From assembly GCF_003049645.1 (NCBI RefSeq), contig NZ_PYWK01000001.1, forward strand, positions 1,054,001-1,118,000: a DNA stretch of 64,000 nt, read 5' to 3'. Source of the DNA: Metasolibacillus fluoroglycofenilyticus. Lineage in GTDB: Bacteria > Bacillota > Bacilli > Bacillales_A > Planococcaceae. The position numbers were made by a program, and so were the translations under genes. Shown piece by piece: positions 35,110 to 44,436 of the stretch. Positions within the stretch are counted from its first letter, which is position 1, and the number at the start of each line of letters is the position of its first letter. The notes beneath the pieces were generated by a model that saw nothing but the letters and a program-made list of their open reading frames with translations, had not been told where the DNA came from and made no database searches.

Positions 35110-35907
35110 ATGAGAAAAAAATTATTCATTATTTTCTTGCTAAGTATACTCTTTTTGCAGCCGCAGCAATCCGATGCCTTTTCGGCACAAGTGATTCAGC
35201 GCGGTGCTTTTGGAGATGATGTTATTGAGCTGCAAGCCCGTTTGCAGTATATAGGTTATTATCATGGCAAGATTGATGGCAAATTTGGTTATGGCACGTA
35301 TTGGGCATTGCGTGAATTTCAACAGGACTATGGCTTAGAGGTAGATGGTATTGCGGGTAACACAACAAAACAAAAGCTAGTTGGACAGTCGAACTATAAC
35401 GAGAGCTTTGTTAAAGAGCAAATTGCGAAAGGTAGCCATTTTACACACTATGGTGGTATGCCACTTGAACATCAAGTAAAAGGAGGCAGTAGTAGTACGG
35501 AAAGTAGTAAAAATAATTCCAATAGTGGTTCTATGCAGCTTCCCCCTAACTATACAGAACGTGATTTGCAACTGATGGCAAATGCCGTTTTTGGAGAAGC
35601 ACGCGGCGAGCCATATGAAGGACAAGTAGCAGTGGCAGCAGTTATTTTAAACCGACTTGAATCCCCCGATTTCCCAAACAGTATTTCCGATATTATTTTT
35701 CAGCCGCTTGCTTTTACAGCAGTGGCAGACGGTCAAATTTGGTTGACGCCAAATGAACGAGCAAAACAAGCTGTGCTTGATGCAATGAATGGTTGGGACC
35801 CAACGGAAAATGCACTATACTATTTCAACCCGAAAACAGCGACGAGCAAATGGATTTGGACACGTCCACAAATTAAGCAAATAGGTCAACATATCTTTTG
35901 CTATTAG
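35110..35907 (+). CDS. sleB: Spore cortex-lytic enzyme SleB
   Basis: A 265-residue secreted lytic transglycosylase for the germinating spore cortex. The signal peptide runs to about 24 (FSA), followed by a peptidoglycan-binding domain (about 27-90; GDDVIELQARLQYIGYYHGK), a Ser/Asn-rich linker (about 125-155) and the Hydrolase_2 domain (about 165-265) with the catalytic-Glu region NAVFGEARGEPYEGQVAVAA. ATG 35110 is chosen because AAAAGGAGAGG lies just before; the longer frame adds 17 unlikely residues. ypeB follows after nine bases, as always in this pair. Confidence 0.93.
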   Translation: MRKKLFIIFLLSILFLQPQQSDAFSAQVIQRGAFGDDVIELQARLQYIGYYHGKIDGKFGYGTYWALREFQQDYGLEVDGIAGNTTKQKLVGQSNYNESFVKEQIAKGSHFTHYGGMPLEHQVKGGSSSTESSKNNSNSGSMQLPPNYTERDLQLMANAVFGEARGEPYEGQVAVAAVILNRLESPDFPNSISDIIFQPLAFTAVADGQIWLTPNERAKQAVLDAMNGWDPTENALYYFNPKTATSKWIWTRPQIKQIGQHIFCY

Positions 35908-35916
35908 AGGTGAAGT

Positions 35917-37194
35917 ATGAGAAATGCAGTTTATTTATTAGGTATTGTTGTATTGATTTTAGCTGTTTATGCGTACGATGTAACGACAAAGCAGCGTTCA
36001 TTGGAAAGGGCTGTACATGCCCATTATACGAATGAGTTAACGAATGCGTCAGAAAAGCTCTCTTTATTGCATTCTTCTATTGCCAAATCAATGCTTTTTC
36101 AAGATGAAAAAGCATTACACAAAGAGCTTGATACGATTTGGCGTGTAAGTAGTGATATGCGTAATGCAGTTTCACGCCTGCCTTTACATCAGGATGTAGC
36201 AAATGATTGGATGCGTTATTTAGGTCGTATTGGAGATGAAGCAAAACGTACTGCGGCAACGAAAGATGCAACAGAATGGCGAAAAAAGATGGAAGCAGTG
36301 AATGGCAATTTACATGCCTTAACTGAAGAATGGACTGTTGCTACAGCAAATTACTTTCAGCAAGATGGCGACTATAGAAAATGGTCGAAAATTACATCTG
36401 ATGAAGTAGGAAATTCAAACTTTGCGAAAGTATCAGCTGATTTGAAAAGTTTTAATGAAACAGACTTTCCTTTAACGGCAAGCGAAAGTGATTATCAGAA
36501 AAAGCGTGAGCTACAGCATTTAATGGATGAGCCGTTAACGAAGGCACAAGCACTTGAAAGATTGCAAACAGTATTCCCTTTAATTAGTGATGCAACAATG
36601 ACTGTTACAAAAAGTCGCGATGATGCCCCGTATCCGTTTTATCATATTCAATTTGTTAGGGGCTCGCGTATAGGTTATGCCGATATTACAGAAAAGGGTG
36701 GCCATGTTTTATCATTTTTACTAGAGCGCCCAATGAAAAATACTGCTTTGTCGCATGAGGAAATTGTACAAGCAGCAGAAAAAATAATGGCAGATGCAGG
36801 GTTTGAAGATACAGTCATCACAGAAATGAGAGAAAATCATATAGCATGGCATTTTGTTTTCACACGTAAAGTAAATGATGCGCTCGTCTACCCTGATAGT
36901 GTGCAAGTGAAAATTGCAAAGGATAGCGGCGAAGTGCTCGGTATTAATGCTATGGAGTATATCCAAAAGGAAACGATTAAAGAGCAGGAGCTAAAGCCAA
37001 TTGATTGGTCGGCATTTTTTGGTGAAGGCGTTGTAATAGAGGATGAAAAGAAAATTTACACAGAAAATGATGCATATGAACTACGTCTATGCTATGAAGT
37101 TATTGCACGACTACCGGATAAACAGTATGATACATTCCGTGTTGTTGTAGATGGCACAACACATGAAGTCATTCAAATTGATACATTAACCTAA
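35917..37194 (+). CDS. ypeB: Germination protein YpeB
   Basis: A 425-residue protein with an N-terminal membrane helix (about 4-20), a helical domain and a C-terminal region with PepSY-like repeats (about 180-425; IAWHFVFTRKV, YPDSVQVKIAKDSGEVLGINA). YpeB and SleB stabilise each other in the spore, and YpeB restrains SleB until germination. AGAGGTG precedes ATG. Somewhat shorter than the B. subtilis protein (about 450). Confidence 0.92.
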   Translation: MRNAVYLLGIVVLILAVYAYDVTTKQRSLERAVHAHYTNELTNASEKLSLLHSSIAKSMLFQDEKALHKELDTIWRVSSDMRNAVSRLPLHQDVANDWMRYLGRIGDEAKRTAATKDATEWRKKMEAVNGNLHALTEEWTVATANYFQQDGDYRKWSKITSDEVGNSNFAKVSADLKSFNETDFPLTASESDYQKKRELQHLMDEPLTKAQALERLQTVFPLISDATMTVTKSRDDAPYPFYHIQFVRGSRIGYADITEKGGHVLSFLLERPMKNTALSHEEIVQAAEKIMADAGFEDTVITEMRENHIAWHFVFTRKVNDALVYPDSVQVKIAKDSGEVLGINAMEYIQKETIKEQELKPIDWSAFFGEGVVIEDEKKIYTENDAYELRLCYEVIARLPDKQYDTFRVVVDGTTHEVIQIDTLT

Positions 37195-37281
37195 GTTGGC
37201 ATTGAAGAATAATAATATAGATAATTTGGAAACCGCGTGCGATAATAGACATAGAAAATGTAAATGCACGAGGAGAAAATC

Positions 37282-37932
37282 ATGGAATTAAAAATTGGAA
37301 CGATGTTAATGTTAGAGCCAATGTATACAGAGAGAATGGAGAAATTTAGGTGTAAAGTGGTGGAAAAGGATGACGATCTTATTTACGTGGATTATCCAAT
37401 CAATGATTTCACGAAAAAAACAGCATTTTTACTGGATGGAGCACAGTTCCATGCCGTATTTTATACGGAGGGTAATAGCTATAGCTTTACAACGAAAGTG
37501 ATGGGGCGGAAAAACGATCGTATACCGATGGTGATGCTTTCATGTCCGCCAGCCAATGAATTTACAAAAATTCAACGAAGAGAGTTTGTACGGATTGAAA
37601 CACCAATTGATGTAGCGGTAGAATATGATGGGACTTTCTATCAATTTATCGCGCAAGATATAAGCGCCGGAGGGTTATCTCTGCGTTTAACTCAACCGAC
37701 CAATTTTAAGGAAAATGATACGGTTCAATTAACAGTTGTACTTCCTTTTGTCAACGGTGAGATAAAGTATGTACAAACAGATGCGCGCGTTGTTCGTATT
37801 TATGAGGAAAACGGGATGCAAATTGCCTCAATGCAACTGACGGATACGGATGATGTTGATAAGCAGCATATTGTGCGTTTATGCTTTGAGCGCCAATTGC
37901 TTCAGCGCAAAAAAGAATTAAACGAATTATAA
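37282..37932 (+). CDS. motI: c-di-GMP-binding PilZ protein MotI (YpfA)
   Basis: A 216-residue protein with an N-terminal YcgR-like domain (about 1-95) and a C-terminal PilZ domain (about 97-210). The c-di-GMP ligands are present: RRxxxR as RREFVRIE and D/NxSxxG as DISAGG. In B. subtilis MotI (DgrA/YpfA) binds the stator MotA when loaded with c-di-GMP and stops swimming. ATG 37282 follows AGGAG by eight bases; the earlier in-frame ATG at 37264 lies before that site. The TAA stop codon lies inside the flanking ATAAA of a bcr1-like element. Confidence 0.88.
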   Translation: MELKIGTMLMLEPMYTERMEKFRCKVVEKDDDLIYVDYPINDFTKKTAFLLDGAQFHAVFYTEGNSYSFTTKVMGRKNDRIPMVMLSCPPANEFTKIQRREFVRIETPIDVAVEYDGTFYQFIAQDISAGGLSLRLTQPTNFKENDTVQLTVVLPFVNGEIKYVQTDARVVRIYEENGMQIASMQLTDTDDVDKQHIVRLCFERQLLQRKKELNEL

Positions 37933-38047
37933 AGTGAAACTTCAATCAGTGGAAGCATTTCCACTGATTGTTAGTTGAACTAATCGGGCATTTACGGGCA
38001 GTTAATCTTAGAACGGAGAGTCATACTTCCCGTTAATGCGGGGTAAC
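37929..38047 (-). repeat. bcr1-like repeat, copy 5 (inverted, short)
   Basis: A 119-bp inverted copy from ATAAAGTGAAACTTC to CCCGTTAATGCGGGGTAAC. The left flank ATAAA supplies the stop codon of motI; the right flank is degenerate (GTAAC). About 35 bp of the centre are lost. Confidence 0.7.
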
Positions 38048-38051
38048 ACAG

Positions 38052-38121
38052 AGGCTGTAAGGAAGGGCGTGTCTTAAAAGAAATACTTTTTGGACAGCTC
38101 CTGTTCCTTACAGCCTATTTT
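38052..38121 (+). terminator. Terminator-like hairpin before cmk
   Basis: AGGCTGTAAGGAA (38052-38064) pairs perfectly with TTCCTTACAGCCT (38104-38116), then ATTTTC. The 39-base loop is large. Confidence 0.65.
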
Positions 38122-38192
38122 CAAGTTATTTGGCTAACTATCGTCTCTTATTTCATATATAATGGAATGGTAAGGAAAGTAGGGATATATGA

Positions 38193-38864
38193 ATGACAAA
38201 ACAAATTCAAATTGCAATTGATGGCCCAGCAGGTGCAGGGAAAAGTACGATTGCGAAAATTGTAGCGGAAAAATTAAATTTTACATACATCGATACAGGA
38301 GCGATGTATCGTGCTGTAACGCATAAAGCGCTACAACAAAACATACAATTAGATGATAGCGACGCGCTAGAGAAGATGTTAAGTGCAACAAAAATCGAGT
38401 TGGCACCGTCTAATAATGGTCAACTTGTTTACGTAGATGGTATTGATGTATCGGATGTTATTCGTACGAATGAGGTAACAGCGAATGTTTCGCAGCTAGC
38501 TGCACATGCTAATATACGTGAAGTTTTAGTTGCGATGCAGCAGCAATTAGCTGCAAGTGGCGGTGTTGTAATGGACGGGCGAGATATTGCTACACATGTT
38601 TTAAAAGAAGCGGAGCTAAAAGTATTTATGTCTGCCTCGGTAGAAGAGCGTGCTCGTCGTCGTCACCTTGATAATGAGCGTCGCGGGATTCAATCATCTA
38701 TTGAGCGTTTACAAGAAGAAATTGCCCTTCGTGATAAGTTGGATAGCGAGAGGGAAGCTTCACCGTTAATTCAAGCTGCTGACGCAGTGTATTTAGATAC
38801 GACCGACTTAACAATTGATGAAGCAGCAGAGGCAATTTTGAAGTTAGCGCATGGTGTTATGTAA
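38193..38864 (+). CDS. cmk: Cytidylate kinase
   Basis: A 223-residue NMP kinase that phosphorylates CMP and dCMP. The P-loop is DGPAGAGKSTIAK at the N-terminus, followed by YIDTGAMYRAVTHKAL, the CMP-binding MDGRDIATHVL and the lid RARRRHLDNERRG. GTAGGGA sits about nine bases before ATG. It precedes the S1-like gene by 99 bases, as in B. subtilis cmk-ypfD. Confidence 0.95.
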   Translation: MTKQIQIAIDGPAGAGKSTIAKIVAEKLNFTYIDTGAMYRAVTHKALQQNIQLDDSDALEKMLSATKIELAPSNNGQLVYVDGIDVSDVIRTNEVTANVSQLAAHANIREVLVAMQQQLAASGGVVMDGRDIATHVLKEAELKVFMSASVEERARRRHLDNERRGIQSSIERLQEEIALRDKLDSEREASPLIQAADAVYLDTTDLTIDEAAEAILKLAHGVM

Positions 38865-38963
38865 GCATAATTGTAAGATTTTTTTATGACAAAAGGGGAA
38901 TTTTTTGTTTTTATTCATTATTTCGAATAAAATAAAAGTGGAACATGCGAAGGAGGGTTACAT

Positions 38964-40109
38964 ATGTCTGAAGAAATGAACTTAGGATTAGAAAAGGAAT
39001 TTCATGAAGGAGATATTGTGAAAGGTACTGCGGAGCAGGTGGACGATAAATCTGTTACGGTTTCGATTGAGGGTGCCCCGTTTGAAGGGATTATTCCAAT
39101 TAGCGAGCTTTCAAGCTTACACATTGAAAAGGCATCTGATGCAGTTTCAGTAGGCGATGTGCTTGAATTGATGATTACGAAAGTGGAAGACGAAGCATAT
39201 GTGTTATCTAAGCGTAAAGTAGACGCATTGAAAGCATGGGATGATTTAATCGCGAAATTTGAATCAGGTGAAACATTTGAAGCTGAAGTAAAGGATGTTG
39301 TAAAGGGCGGCCTAGTCGTTGATTTAGGCGTTCGAGGCTTTGTCCCAGCATCGTTAGTAGAGGATTATTTTGTAGAGGATTTTGAAGATTATCGTGGCAA
39401 AACGATGCGCTTTAAAATTACTGAGCTTGATAAGGAGAAAGGTCGCTTAATCTTATCTCACCGAGCTGTTGTGGAGCAAGAAAAAGCCGAACAGAAAAAG
39501 CAAGTAATTGAAAATATAAAACAGGGTGACGTGCTAGAAGGCAAGGTACAGCGTTTAGCGGCATTTGGCGCATTCATTGATCTTGGCGGTGTAGATGGGC
39601 TTGTACACATTTCACAAGTCTCTCATGACCATATAGACGATGTTTCAACTGTTTTAACAGAAGGGCAAGCTGTTAAAGTAAAGGTTCTTTCTGTTGATGC
39701 AGACAATGAACGTATTTCATTATCGATTAAAGATACATTACCTGGACCTTGGGAAAATATCGAGGAGCGCGCAGCAAAGGGCTCTATTTTAACAGGTACA
39801 GTCCGCCGTCTTGTGTCGTTTGGTGCTTTCGTGGAAGTATTTTCGAATGTAGAAGGACTTGTGCATATTTCACAAATTTCACATAAGCATATTAATACGC
39901 CACACGAGGTATTAAAGGAAGGGCAAGAGGTACAAGTGAAAGTGCTAGATGTGAATGCAGCAGAAAAGCGCTTATCACTTAGCATTAAAGAGCTTTTTGA
40001 AAACCCAGATAAAGAGGAAGAATTCGATTACGAATTACCAGAAGAAAACTCAGGCTTCTCGTTTAGCGATGTAATCGGTGACCAATTAAAAGGTTTTACG
40101 AAAGAATAA
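38964..40109 (+). CDS. ypfD: Ribosomal S1-like RNA-binding protein YpfD
   Basis: A 381-residue protein with four S1 (OB-fold) domains at about 14-85, 100-170, 186-255 and 272-340. The last two are the clearest ([12 protein letters not shown] and [12 protein letters not shown]). B. subtilis YpfD has the same size and four repeats; unlike E. coli S1 (six repeats), its function in translation is not fully clear. AAGGAGGG precedes ATG. Confidence 0.92.
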   Translation: MSEEMNLGLEKEFHEGDIVKGTAEQVDDKSVTVSIEGAPFEGIIPISELSSLHIEKASDAVSVGDVLELMITKVEDEAYVLSKRKVDALKAWDDLIAKFESGETFEAEVKDVVKGGLVVDLGVRGFVPASLVEDYFVEDFEDYRGKTMRFKITELDKEKGRLILSHRAVVEQEKAEQKKQVIENIKQGDVLEGKVQRLAAFGAFIDLGGVDGLVHISQVSHDHIDDVSTVLTEGQAVKVKVLSVDADNERISLSIKDTLPGPWENIEERAAKGSILTGTVRRLVSFGAFVEVFSNVEGLVHISQISHKHINTPHEVLKEGQEVQVKVLDVNAAEKRLSLSIKELFENPDKEEEFDYELPEENSGFSFSDVIGDQLKGFTKE

Positions 40110-40118
40110 TAAATGCTT

Positions 40119-40158
40119 ATAGACTGTTGGAATCTTCCAGCAGTCTATTTGTCTTTTT
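40119..40158 (+). terminator. Terminator after ypfD
   Basis: ATAGACTGTTGGA (40119-40131) pairs with TCCAGCAGTCTAT (40136-40148), one mismatch, tail TTGTCTTTTT. Confidence 0.8.
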
Positions 40159-40205
40159 AAATCAAAGAAAAGTTAAGCAACTACAGAAATTTAAGGGAAG
40201 CGGAT

Positions 40206-40365
40206 TTTATCCCGTATTAACAGGCTGTAAGACCCCCACTTCAAAACAACAGATAAAATCAAGATGTTTAAGTGAGGGATCCAACAGCCTGTAAAAACCC
40301 GATTGGTGAAACTACCAATCAGTGGGGGATGAAGAAAACCCCCACTGATTGAAGGTTCACTTTAT
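40206..40365 (+). repeat. bcr1-like repeat, copy 6
   Basis: A 160-bp copy flanked by TTTAT on both sides. It starts CCCGTATTAACAGGCTGTAA with the matching CAGCCTGTAAAAACCCGA downstream, so paired arms changed together compared with copy 1 (GGGCAGTAA / TGCCCGTAA). Compensatory change of this kind suggests selection on RNA or DNA folding. The rest of 40149-40499 holds no gene. Confidence 0.78.
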
Positions 40366-40499
40366 TTGATTTTCTTGCACTATCTACGTGTTTTCATCTA
40401 GCCTCACTTCTCCTTTTTACTTTACCGCATTACATGCTATAATAGAAAAATTCGTGTATAATTACGTAGAGATTCGAAAGTTGGAAGGATGAAGTACAG

Positions 40500-41810
40500 A
40501 TGACAAAACCAGTAATCGCCATCGTAGGTCGTCCGAACGTGGGAAAATCAACAATATTTAATCGCATTGTTGGAGAGCGTGTTTCCATTGTGGAAGATAT
40601 TCCAGGTGTCACGCGTGACCGTATTTATAGTTCGGCAGAATGGTTAACACATGATTTTAATATTATTGATACAGGTGGAATTGAAATTGGGGATGAGCCG
40701 TTTTTAGAGCAAATTCGCCAACAAGCAGAAATCGCTATCGACGAGGCAGATGTTATTATTTTTATGACGAATGGTCGCGAAGGTGTAACGGCTGCCGATG
40801 AGCAAGTAGCGAAAATTTTATACAAAACAAAAAAGCCAATTGTACTCGCTGTAAATAAAATTGACAATCCAGATATGCGTGAAATGATTTATGATTTTTA
40901 TTCATTAGGTTTTGGTGAGCCTTGGCCAATTTCAGGCTCACATGGCTTAGGTTTAGGTGATTTGCTTGATGAGTGTGCAAAGCATTTCCCGCAAGAGGAT
41001 GAGGCGCAATATGATGATGATGTTATTAAGTTTTCATTAATTGGCCGCCCGAATGTAGGAAAATCCTCTTTAGTAAACGCTTTTTTAGGACATGACCGAG
41101 TAATCGTGAGCAATATTGCAGGGACAACACGTGATGCCATTGATACACCGTATACGTATGATGGTCAAGAATACGTTATTATTGACACTGCGGGTATGCG
41201 GAAAAAAGGGAAGGTGTACGAGTCTACTGAAAAATATTCCGTATTGCGTGCACTTAGAGCTATTGAACGCTCCGACGTTGTTTTAGTCGTATTGAATGCG
41301 GATGAAGGCATTCAAGAGCAAGATAAAAAAATCGCGGGCTATGCGCATGAGGCTGGGAAAGCAGTAATTATCGTTGTGAATAAATGGGACGCGATTGAAA
41401 AAGATGAAAAAACAATGAATTTCTATACACAGCAAATTCGTGAGCATTTCTTATTTTTAGATTATGCACCGATTGTTTTCGTATCTGCGAAAACGAAGCA
41501 GCGGGTACATCAAATTTTACCTGTTGTGCAGCGGGTAAGTGAGAATCATTCAATGCGTATCCAGTCATCTATTCTAAATGAAGTGATTGAGGATTCTGTT
41601 GCTCGTAATCCAGCACCTGCAGATAAAGGACGTCGTTTGCGCATTTACTATGCAACACAAGTGGCGATTCAGCCACCGACTTTTGTTGTATTTGTAAATG
41701 AGCCGGAATTAATGCACTTTTCATATGAACGTTTCCTTGAAAATCGTATACGTGAAACATTTGATTTTGAAGGAACGCCAATTCGCTTAATTACTCGCGC
41801 ACGCGATTAG
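40500..41810 (+). CDS. der: Ribosome-assembly GTPase Der (EngA)
   Basis: A 436-residue protein with two tandem G domains and a C-terminal KH-like domain. First domain: P-loop [13 protein letters not shown], switch II DTGG, NKID. Second domain: [22 protein letters not shown]. It acts in 50S subunit maturation. Full family length (B. subtilis 436). GGAAGGATG upstream. It precedes gpsA by 16 bases. Confidence 0.97.
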   Translation: MTKPVIAIVGRPNVGKSTIFNRIVGERVSIVEDIPGVTRDRIYSSAEWLTHDFNIIDTGGIEIGDEPFLEQIRQQAEIAIDEADVIIFMTNGREGVTAADEQVAKILYKTKKPIVLAVNKIDNPDMREMIYDFYSLGFGEPWPISGSHGLGLGDLLDECAKHFPQEDEAQYDDDVIKFSLIGRPNVGKSSLVNAFLGHDRVIVSNIAGTTRDAIDTPYTYDGQEYVIIDTAGMRKKGKVYESTEKYSVLRALRAIERSDVVLVVLNADEGIQEQDKKIAGYAHEAGKAVIIVVNKWDAIEKDEKTMNFYTQQIREHFLFLDYAPIVFVSAKTKQRVHQILPVVQRVSENHSMRIQSSILNEVIEDSVARNPAPADKGRRLRIYYATQVAIQPPTFVVFVNEPELMHFSYERFLENRIRETFDFEGTPIRLITRARD

Positions 41811-41826
41811 TTTTGGAGGGGAAAAG

Positions 41827-42840
41827 ATGGAGCGAATAACGGTTTTAGGAGCTGGCTCTTGGGGGACGGCGCTTGCCATTGTACTTGCAGAAAACGGGCA
41901 TAACACGCTTCTTTGGACGCACCGAGAAGACCAAGCACAAGAAATTAATAATCAGCATACAAATAAAAAATATTTACCAAATACGATATTGCCGCAAAAC
42001 TTAGTAGCGACGGCTAATCTTGCACAAGCTGCAGAGCACGCATCAACAATTGTTGTTGCTGTACCAACAAAGGCGATTCGAGAAGTGTGCGGCAATCTAG
42101 CTCATTTGCTACAAAAAAAGACGCTATTTGTTCATGTGTCAAAGGGCATTGAACCGGATACTTTACTGCGCATTTCTGAATTGATGCAAGAAAGCATCGG
42201 TGACAATTTGATTGAGGATATTGTTGTCTTATCAGGGCCGAGCCATGCGGAGGAAGTTGTTTTACAACATCCAACGACAGTAACCGCCGCATGTGAAAAT
42301 TCTCTTTCAGCCGAAAAAATACAGGACTTATTTATGAACGGTTACTTCCGCGTTTACACGAGCGAGGATATAACAGGTGTTGAGATTGGTGGGGCCTTAA
42401 AAAATGTCATTGCATTAGCAGCAGGAATTACAGATGGCTTAAATTATGGCGACAATGCCAAAGCAGCACTTATTACGCGTGGCTTGGCAGAAATAACTCG
42501 ACTAGGTGTAAAAATGGGTGGGAATCCGTTTACCTTTGCTGGCCTAACCGGTATGGGCGACTTAATTGTGACATGTACGAGTGTGCATTCACGCAATTGG
42601 CGCGCAGGTAATATGCTTGGAAAGGGAATGCCGCTCGCTGAAGTTTTAGAGCAAATGGGTATGGTTGTGGAAGGAATTCGAACAACGAAGGCCGCACATC
42701 AGCTTGCTTTGAAATACGATGTTGCAATGCCGATTACTGCTGCCCTTTATGATGTGTTATTTAGCGACAAAACGCCGAAAGAGGCAGTGGATGAATTAAT
42801 GATTCGTATGAAAAAGCCTGAAATAGACGAGTTCCAATAA
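41827..42840 (+). CDS. gpsA: Glycerol-3-phosphate dehydrogenase [NAD(P)+]
   Basis: A 337-residue enzyme making sn-glycerol 3-phosphate for phospholipids. The NAD(P) motif is LGAGSWGTALA at the N-terminus, the catalytic Lys in GALKNVIALAAGI (about 190), and GLTGMGDLIVTCTS the C-terminal signature. GGAGGGG lies seven bases before ATG. Same position after der as in B. subtilis. Confidence 0.96.
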   Translation: MERITVLGAGSWGTALAIVLAENGHNTLLWTHREDQAQEINNQHTNKKYLPNTILPQNLVATANLAQAAEHASTIVVAVPTKAIREVCGNLAHLLQKKTLFVHVSKGIEPDTLLRISELMQESIGDNLIEDIVVLSGPSHAEEVVLQHPTTVTAACENSLSAEKIQDLFMNGYFRVYTSEDITGVEIGGALKNVIALAAGITDGLNYGDNAKAALITRGLAEITRLGVKMGGNPFTFAGLTGMGDLIVTCTSVHSRNWRAGNMLGKGMPLAEVLEQMGMVVEGIRTTKAAHQLALKYDVAMPITAALYDVLFSDKTPKEAVDELMIRMKKPEIDEFQ

Positions 42841-42869
42841 AGGGGGACTTTTCCTCAACGCCGACTAAA

Positions 42870-42983
42870 TTGGCAATAGGGGGAAAACCTCATGCCTTGT
42901 AGTATTGACCGAAAGTAGCTTTTTACAGGCTATTCACTCCAAGTTTCGCTAACGATTTTGTACAGCCCGTTAATACGAAACAA
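42870..42983 (-). repeat. Degenerate bcr1-like repeat, copy 7
   Basis: Segments TTTTTACAGGCTATT and TACAGCCCGTTAATACG correspond to the inverted form of copy 6 (TTTTTACAGGCTGTT, TTACAGCCTGTTAATACG). The flanking TTTAT and the GAAGTTTCAC end are no longer recognisable. Confidence 0.45.
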
Positions 42984-43027
42984 AGTGTCATAAATTATCC
43001 ATAAATGGCTTGGGCTTTTAATAATAA

Positions 43028-43080
43028 AGGGTTGTTCCTCAAAGTTTGTTTATCAACTTTGAGGACAGCCCTATTATTTT
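43028..43080 (+). terminator. Terminator between gpsA and the DUF2768-like gene
   Basis: AGGGTTGTTCCTCAAAGTT (43028-43046) pairs with AACTTTGAGGACAGCCCT (43055-43072), tail ATTATTTTG. Confidence 0.8.
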
Positions 43081-43151
43081 GTTTAGCAGCACTATATAAT
43101 TTACAATGGTGTAGAGATAGGACGGAGTTAAATAGAAAGGCGGTTTTAGTA

Positions 43152-43412
43152 GTGAATCATCAAATTATGGACGCATCCTACTTATTATTAAATACAGCAC
43201 GTGGTCCATTAGGACATATACCTGCGCTTGATGTTATGTGGATATCATTTTATTCGATTGGCTTATTGTTTCTTTCTCTTTTAATTATTTCAGCCACTCG
43301 TAAATGGGTCAATAATATCGTATTATCGTTTATATTAAAATTAATCGCTTATGTTATGCTAGCTATTGGCTCTTTTTTAATGGTATTAATTATAGCGACA
43401 TGGCCAAATTAA
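43152..43412 (+). CDS. yphE: Small membrane protein, DUF2768 (YphE-like)
   Basis: An 86-residue protein with two membrane helices (MWISFYSIGLLFLSLLI and LIAYVMLAIGSFLMVLIIA). It has the size and place of YphE between gpsA and yphF. GTG 43152 has AAAGGCGG about eight bases upstream; ATG 43167 or the internal GTG/ATG before MWISF are alternatives. A longer frame beginning at 43005 crosses the gpsA terminator and is unlikely to be translated. Function unknown; the family is confined to spore-formers. Confidence 0.7.
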   Translation: MNHQIMDASYLLLNTARGPLGHIPALDVMWISFYSIGLLFLSLLIISATRKWVNNIVLSFILKLIAYVMLAIGSFLMVLIIATWPN

Positions 43413-43437
43413 AAGATTGTAGAGGGGAATTTTTAGA

Positions 43438-44154
43438 ATGAAAACAAGATGGATAATGCTTGCTACCGTATTTTTATCCACGCTTCTACTGACAGCTTGT
43501 GCGTATCCAGAAGAACGTAAAGTAGAAAATCAAGTACCTGACGTGGATCAATTAGCATCAGTACAACGTGCAATTACCGAGTATCAAGCAGATACAGGTG
43601 TTTTACCAATAAAAACACGCGATATGGATACAGATATTTTTATTAAATATTTAGTTGATTTTGACAAGCTTGTTCCAAAATATTTATCATCTCCGCCAGC
43701 TAATTCATTTGAAAAAGGTGGGATTTTTCAATATATCATTTGGAATCCAGAAGAAAACCCAACAATTAAACTTGTCGATTTACGTGTCCCAGAAAGACTT
43801 CGAGAAGTAAAAATACGTTTTATTGGTACGAAATACCCGCAATATAAAGATAGTATAACGCCGTATATTTATACAATTGATTTCAAAAAAATAGGTTATA
43901 AGGAAGATGTGACAGTGGCTAGTCCATATTCTAATAATCAATTACCAGTAATTGTTTCTACACAAGGAGAACTATATGTCGATTATTCAATCGATTTATA
44001 TCAATTTATTAAGGAGCAAGGACTGACACCGCAGCAAGGGGACGATATTCGAATGCTATTAGTAGAGCATTATCCTGTTGTACCTGCCTATTCTTTGCCA
44101 TATACAGTTGATGAAAACAATGAGCCAATCTTTATGTATGAGCCCCAAAAATAA
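43438..44154 (+). CDS. yphF: Lipoprotein YphF
   Basis: A 238-residue lipoprotein. The signal peptide ends in a lipobox LLTAC with the lipidated Cys near residue 21; the mature part has no recognised catalytic motif. Its central region (AITEYQADTGVLPIKTRDMD) resembles the pseudopilin-like start of YphF proteins. AGAGGGGAA precedes ATG. It is the same gene as yphF before spoIVA in B. subtilis. Function unknown, possibly sporulation linked. Confidence 0.8.
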   Translation: MKTRWIMLATVFLSTLLLTACAYPEERKVENQVPDVDQLASVQRAITEYQADTGVLPIKTRDMDTDIFIKYLVDFDKLVPKYLSSPPANSFEKGGIFQYIIWNPEENPTIKLVDLRVPERLREVKIRFIGTKYPQYKDSITPYIYTIDFKKIGYKEDVTVASPYSNNQLPVIVSTQGELYVDYSIDLYQFIKEQGLTPQQGDDIRMLLVEHYPVVPAYSLPYTVDENNEPIFMYEPQK

Positions 44155-44184
44155 TATTATCAAGGGGGATAGTAACAATTTATT

Positions 44185-44238
44185 GTGACCACCGCAAAAG
44201 TAGTGTTTTTAGCGAATATTTAATATAGAAGCAAGGGG
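44185..44238 (+). repeat. Family-3 short repeat
   Basis: GTGACCACCGCAAAAGTAG then TGTTTTTAGCGAATATTTAA, ending GAAGCAAGGG. Matches 17778-17835 (inverted) and loosely 62661-62708. Confidence 0.5.
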
Positions 44239-44275
44239 CTGTCCGAAAAGATATACATTTTTCAGACAGCCCCTT
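44233..44275 (+). terminator. Terminator after yphF
   Basis: AAGGGGCTGTC (44233-44243) pairs perfectly with GACAGCCCCTT (44265-44275), with inner GAAAA/TTTTC pairing. Confidence 0.75.
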
Positions 44276-44383
44276 CAACAATTTTGACAAGCCTGTTAAT
44301 AAAATATCCCTAAAAACCTTGCAAATAAACAACTTTAAAAGAGATTACAAGAAATCATTTAATAACACGTTATAAGGTCTTTT

Positions 44384-44412
44384 TCATATTTGCAGCTAGA
44401 TAGGCATAAGTT
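44384..44412 (+). promoter_or_regulatory. Sigma-E type promoter of spoIVA
   Basis: TCATATT (44384-44390) and CATAAGTT (44405-44412) separated by 14 bases, close to the mother-cell sigma E consensus (ATA-rich -35, CATACAAT -10). It lies 25 bases before the ATT start. Confidence 0.65.
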
Positions 44413-44436
44413 TATACAAGTAAAGGAGGAGCGCCT

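Noticed and set aside
43005..43151. N-terminal extension of the DUF2768-like gene
   Set aside because: It passes through a strong terminator hairpin at 43028-43072; the ribosome site is at 43137.
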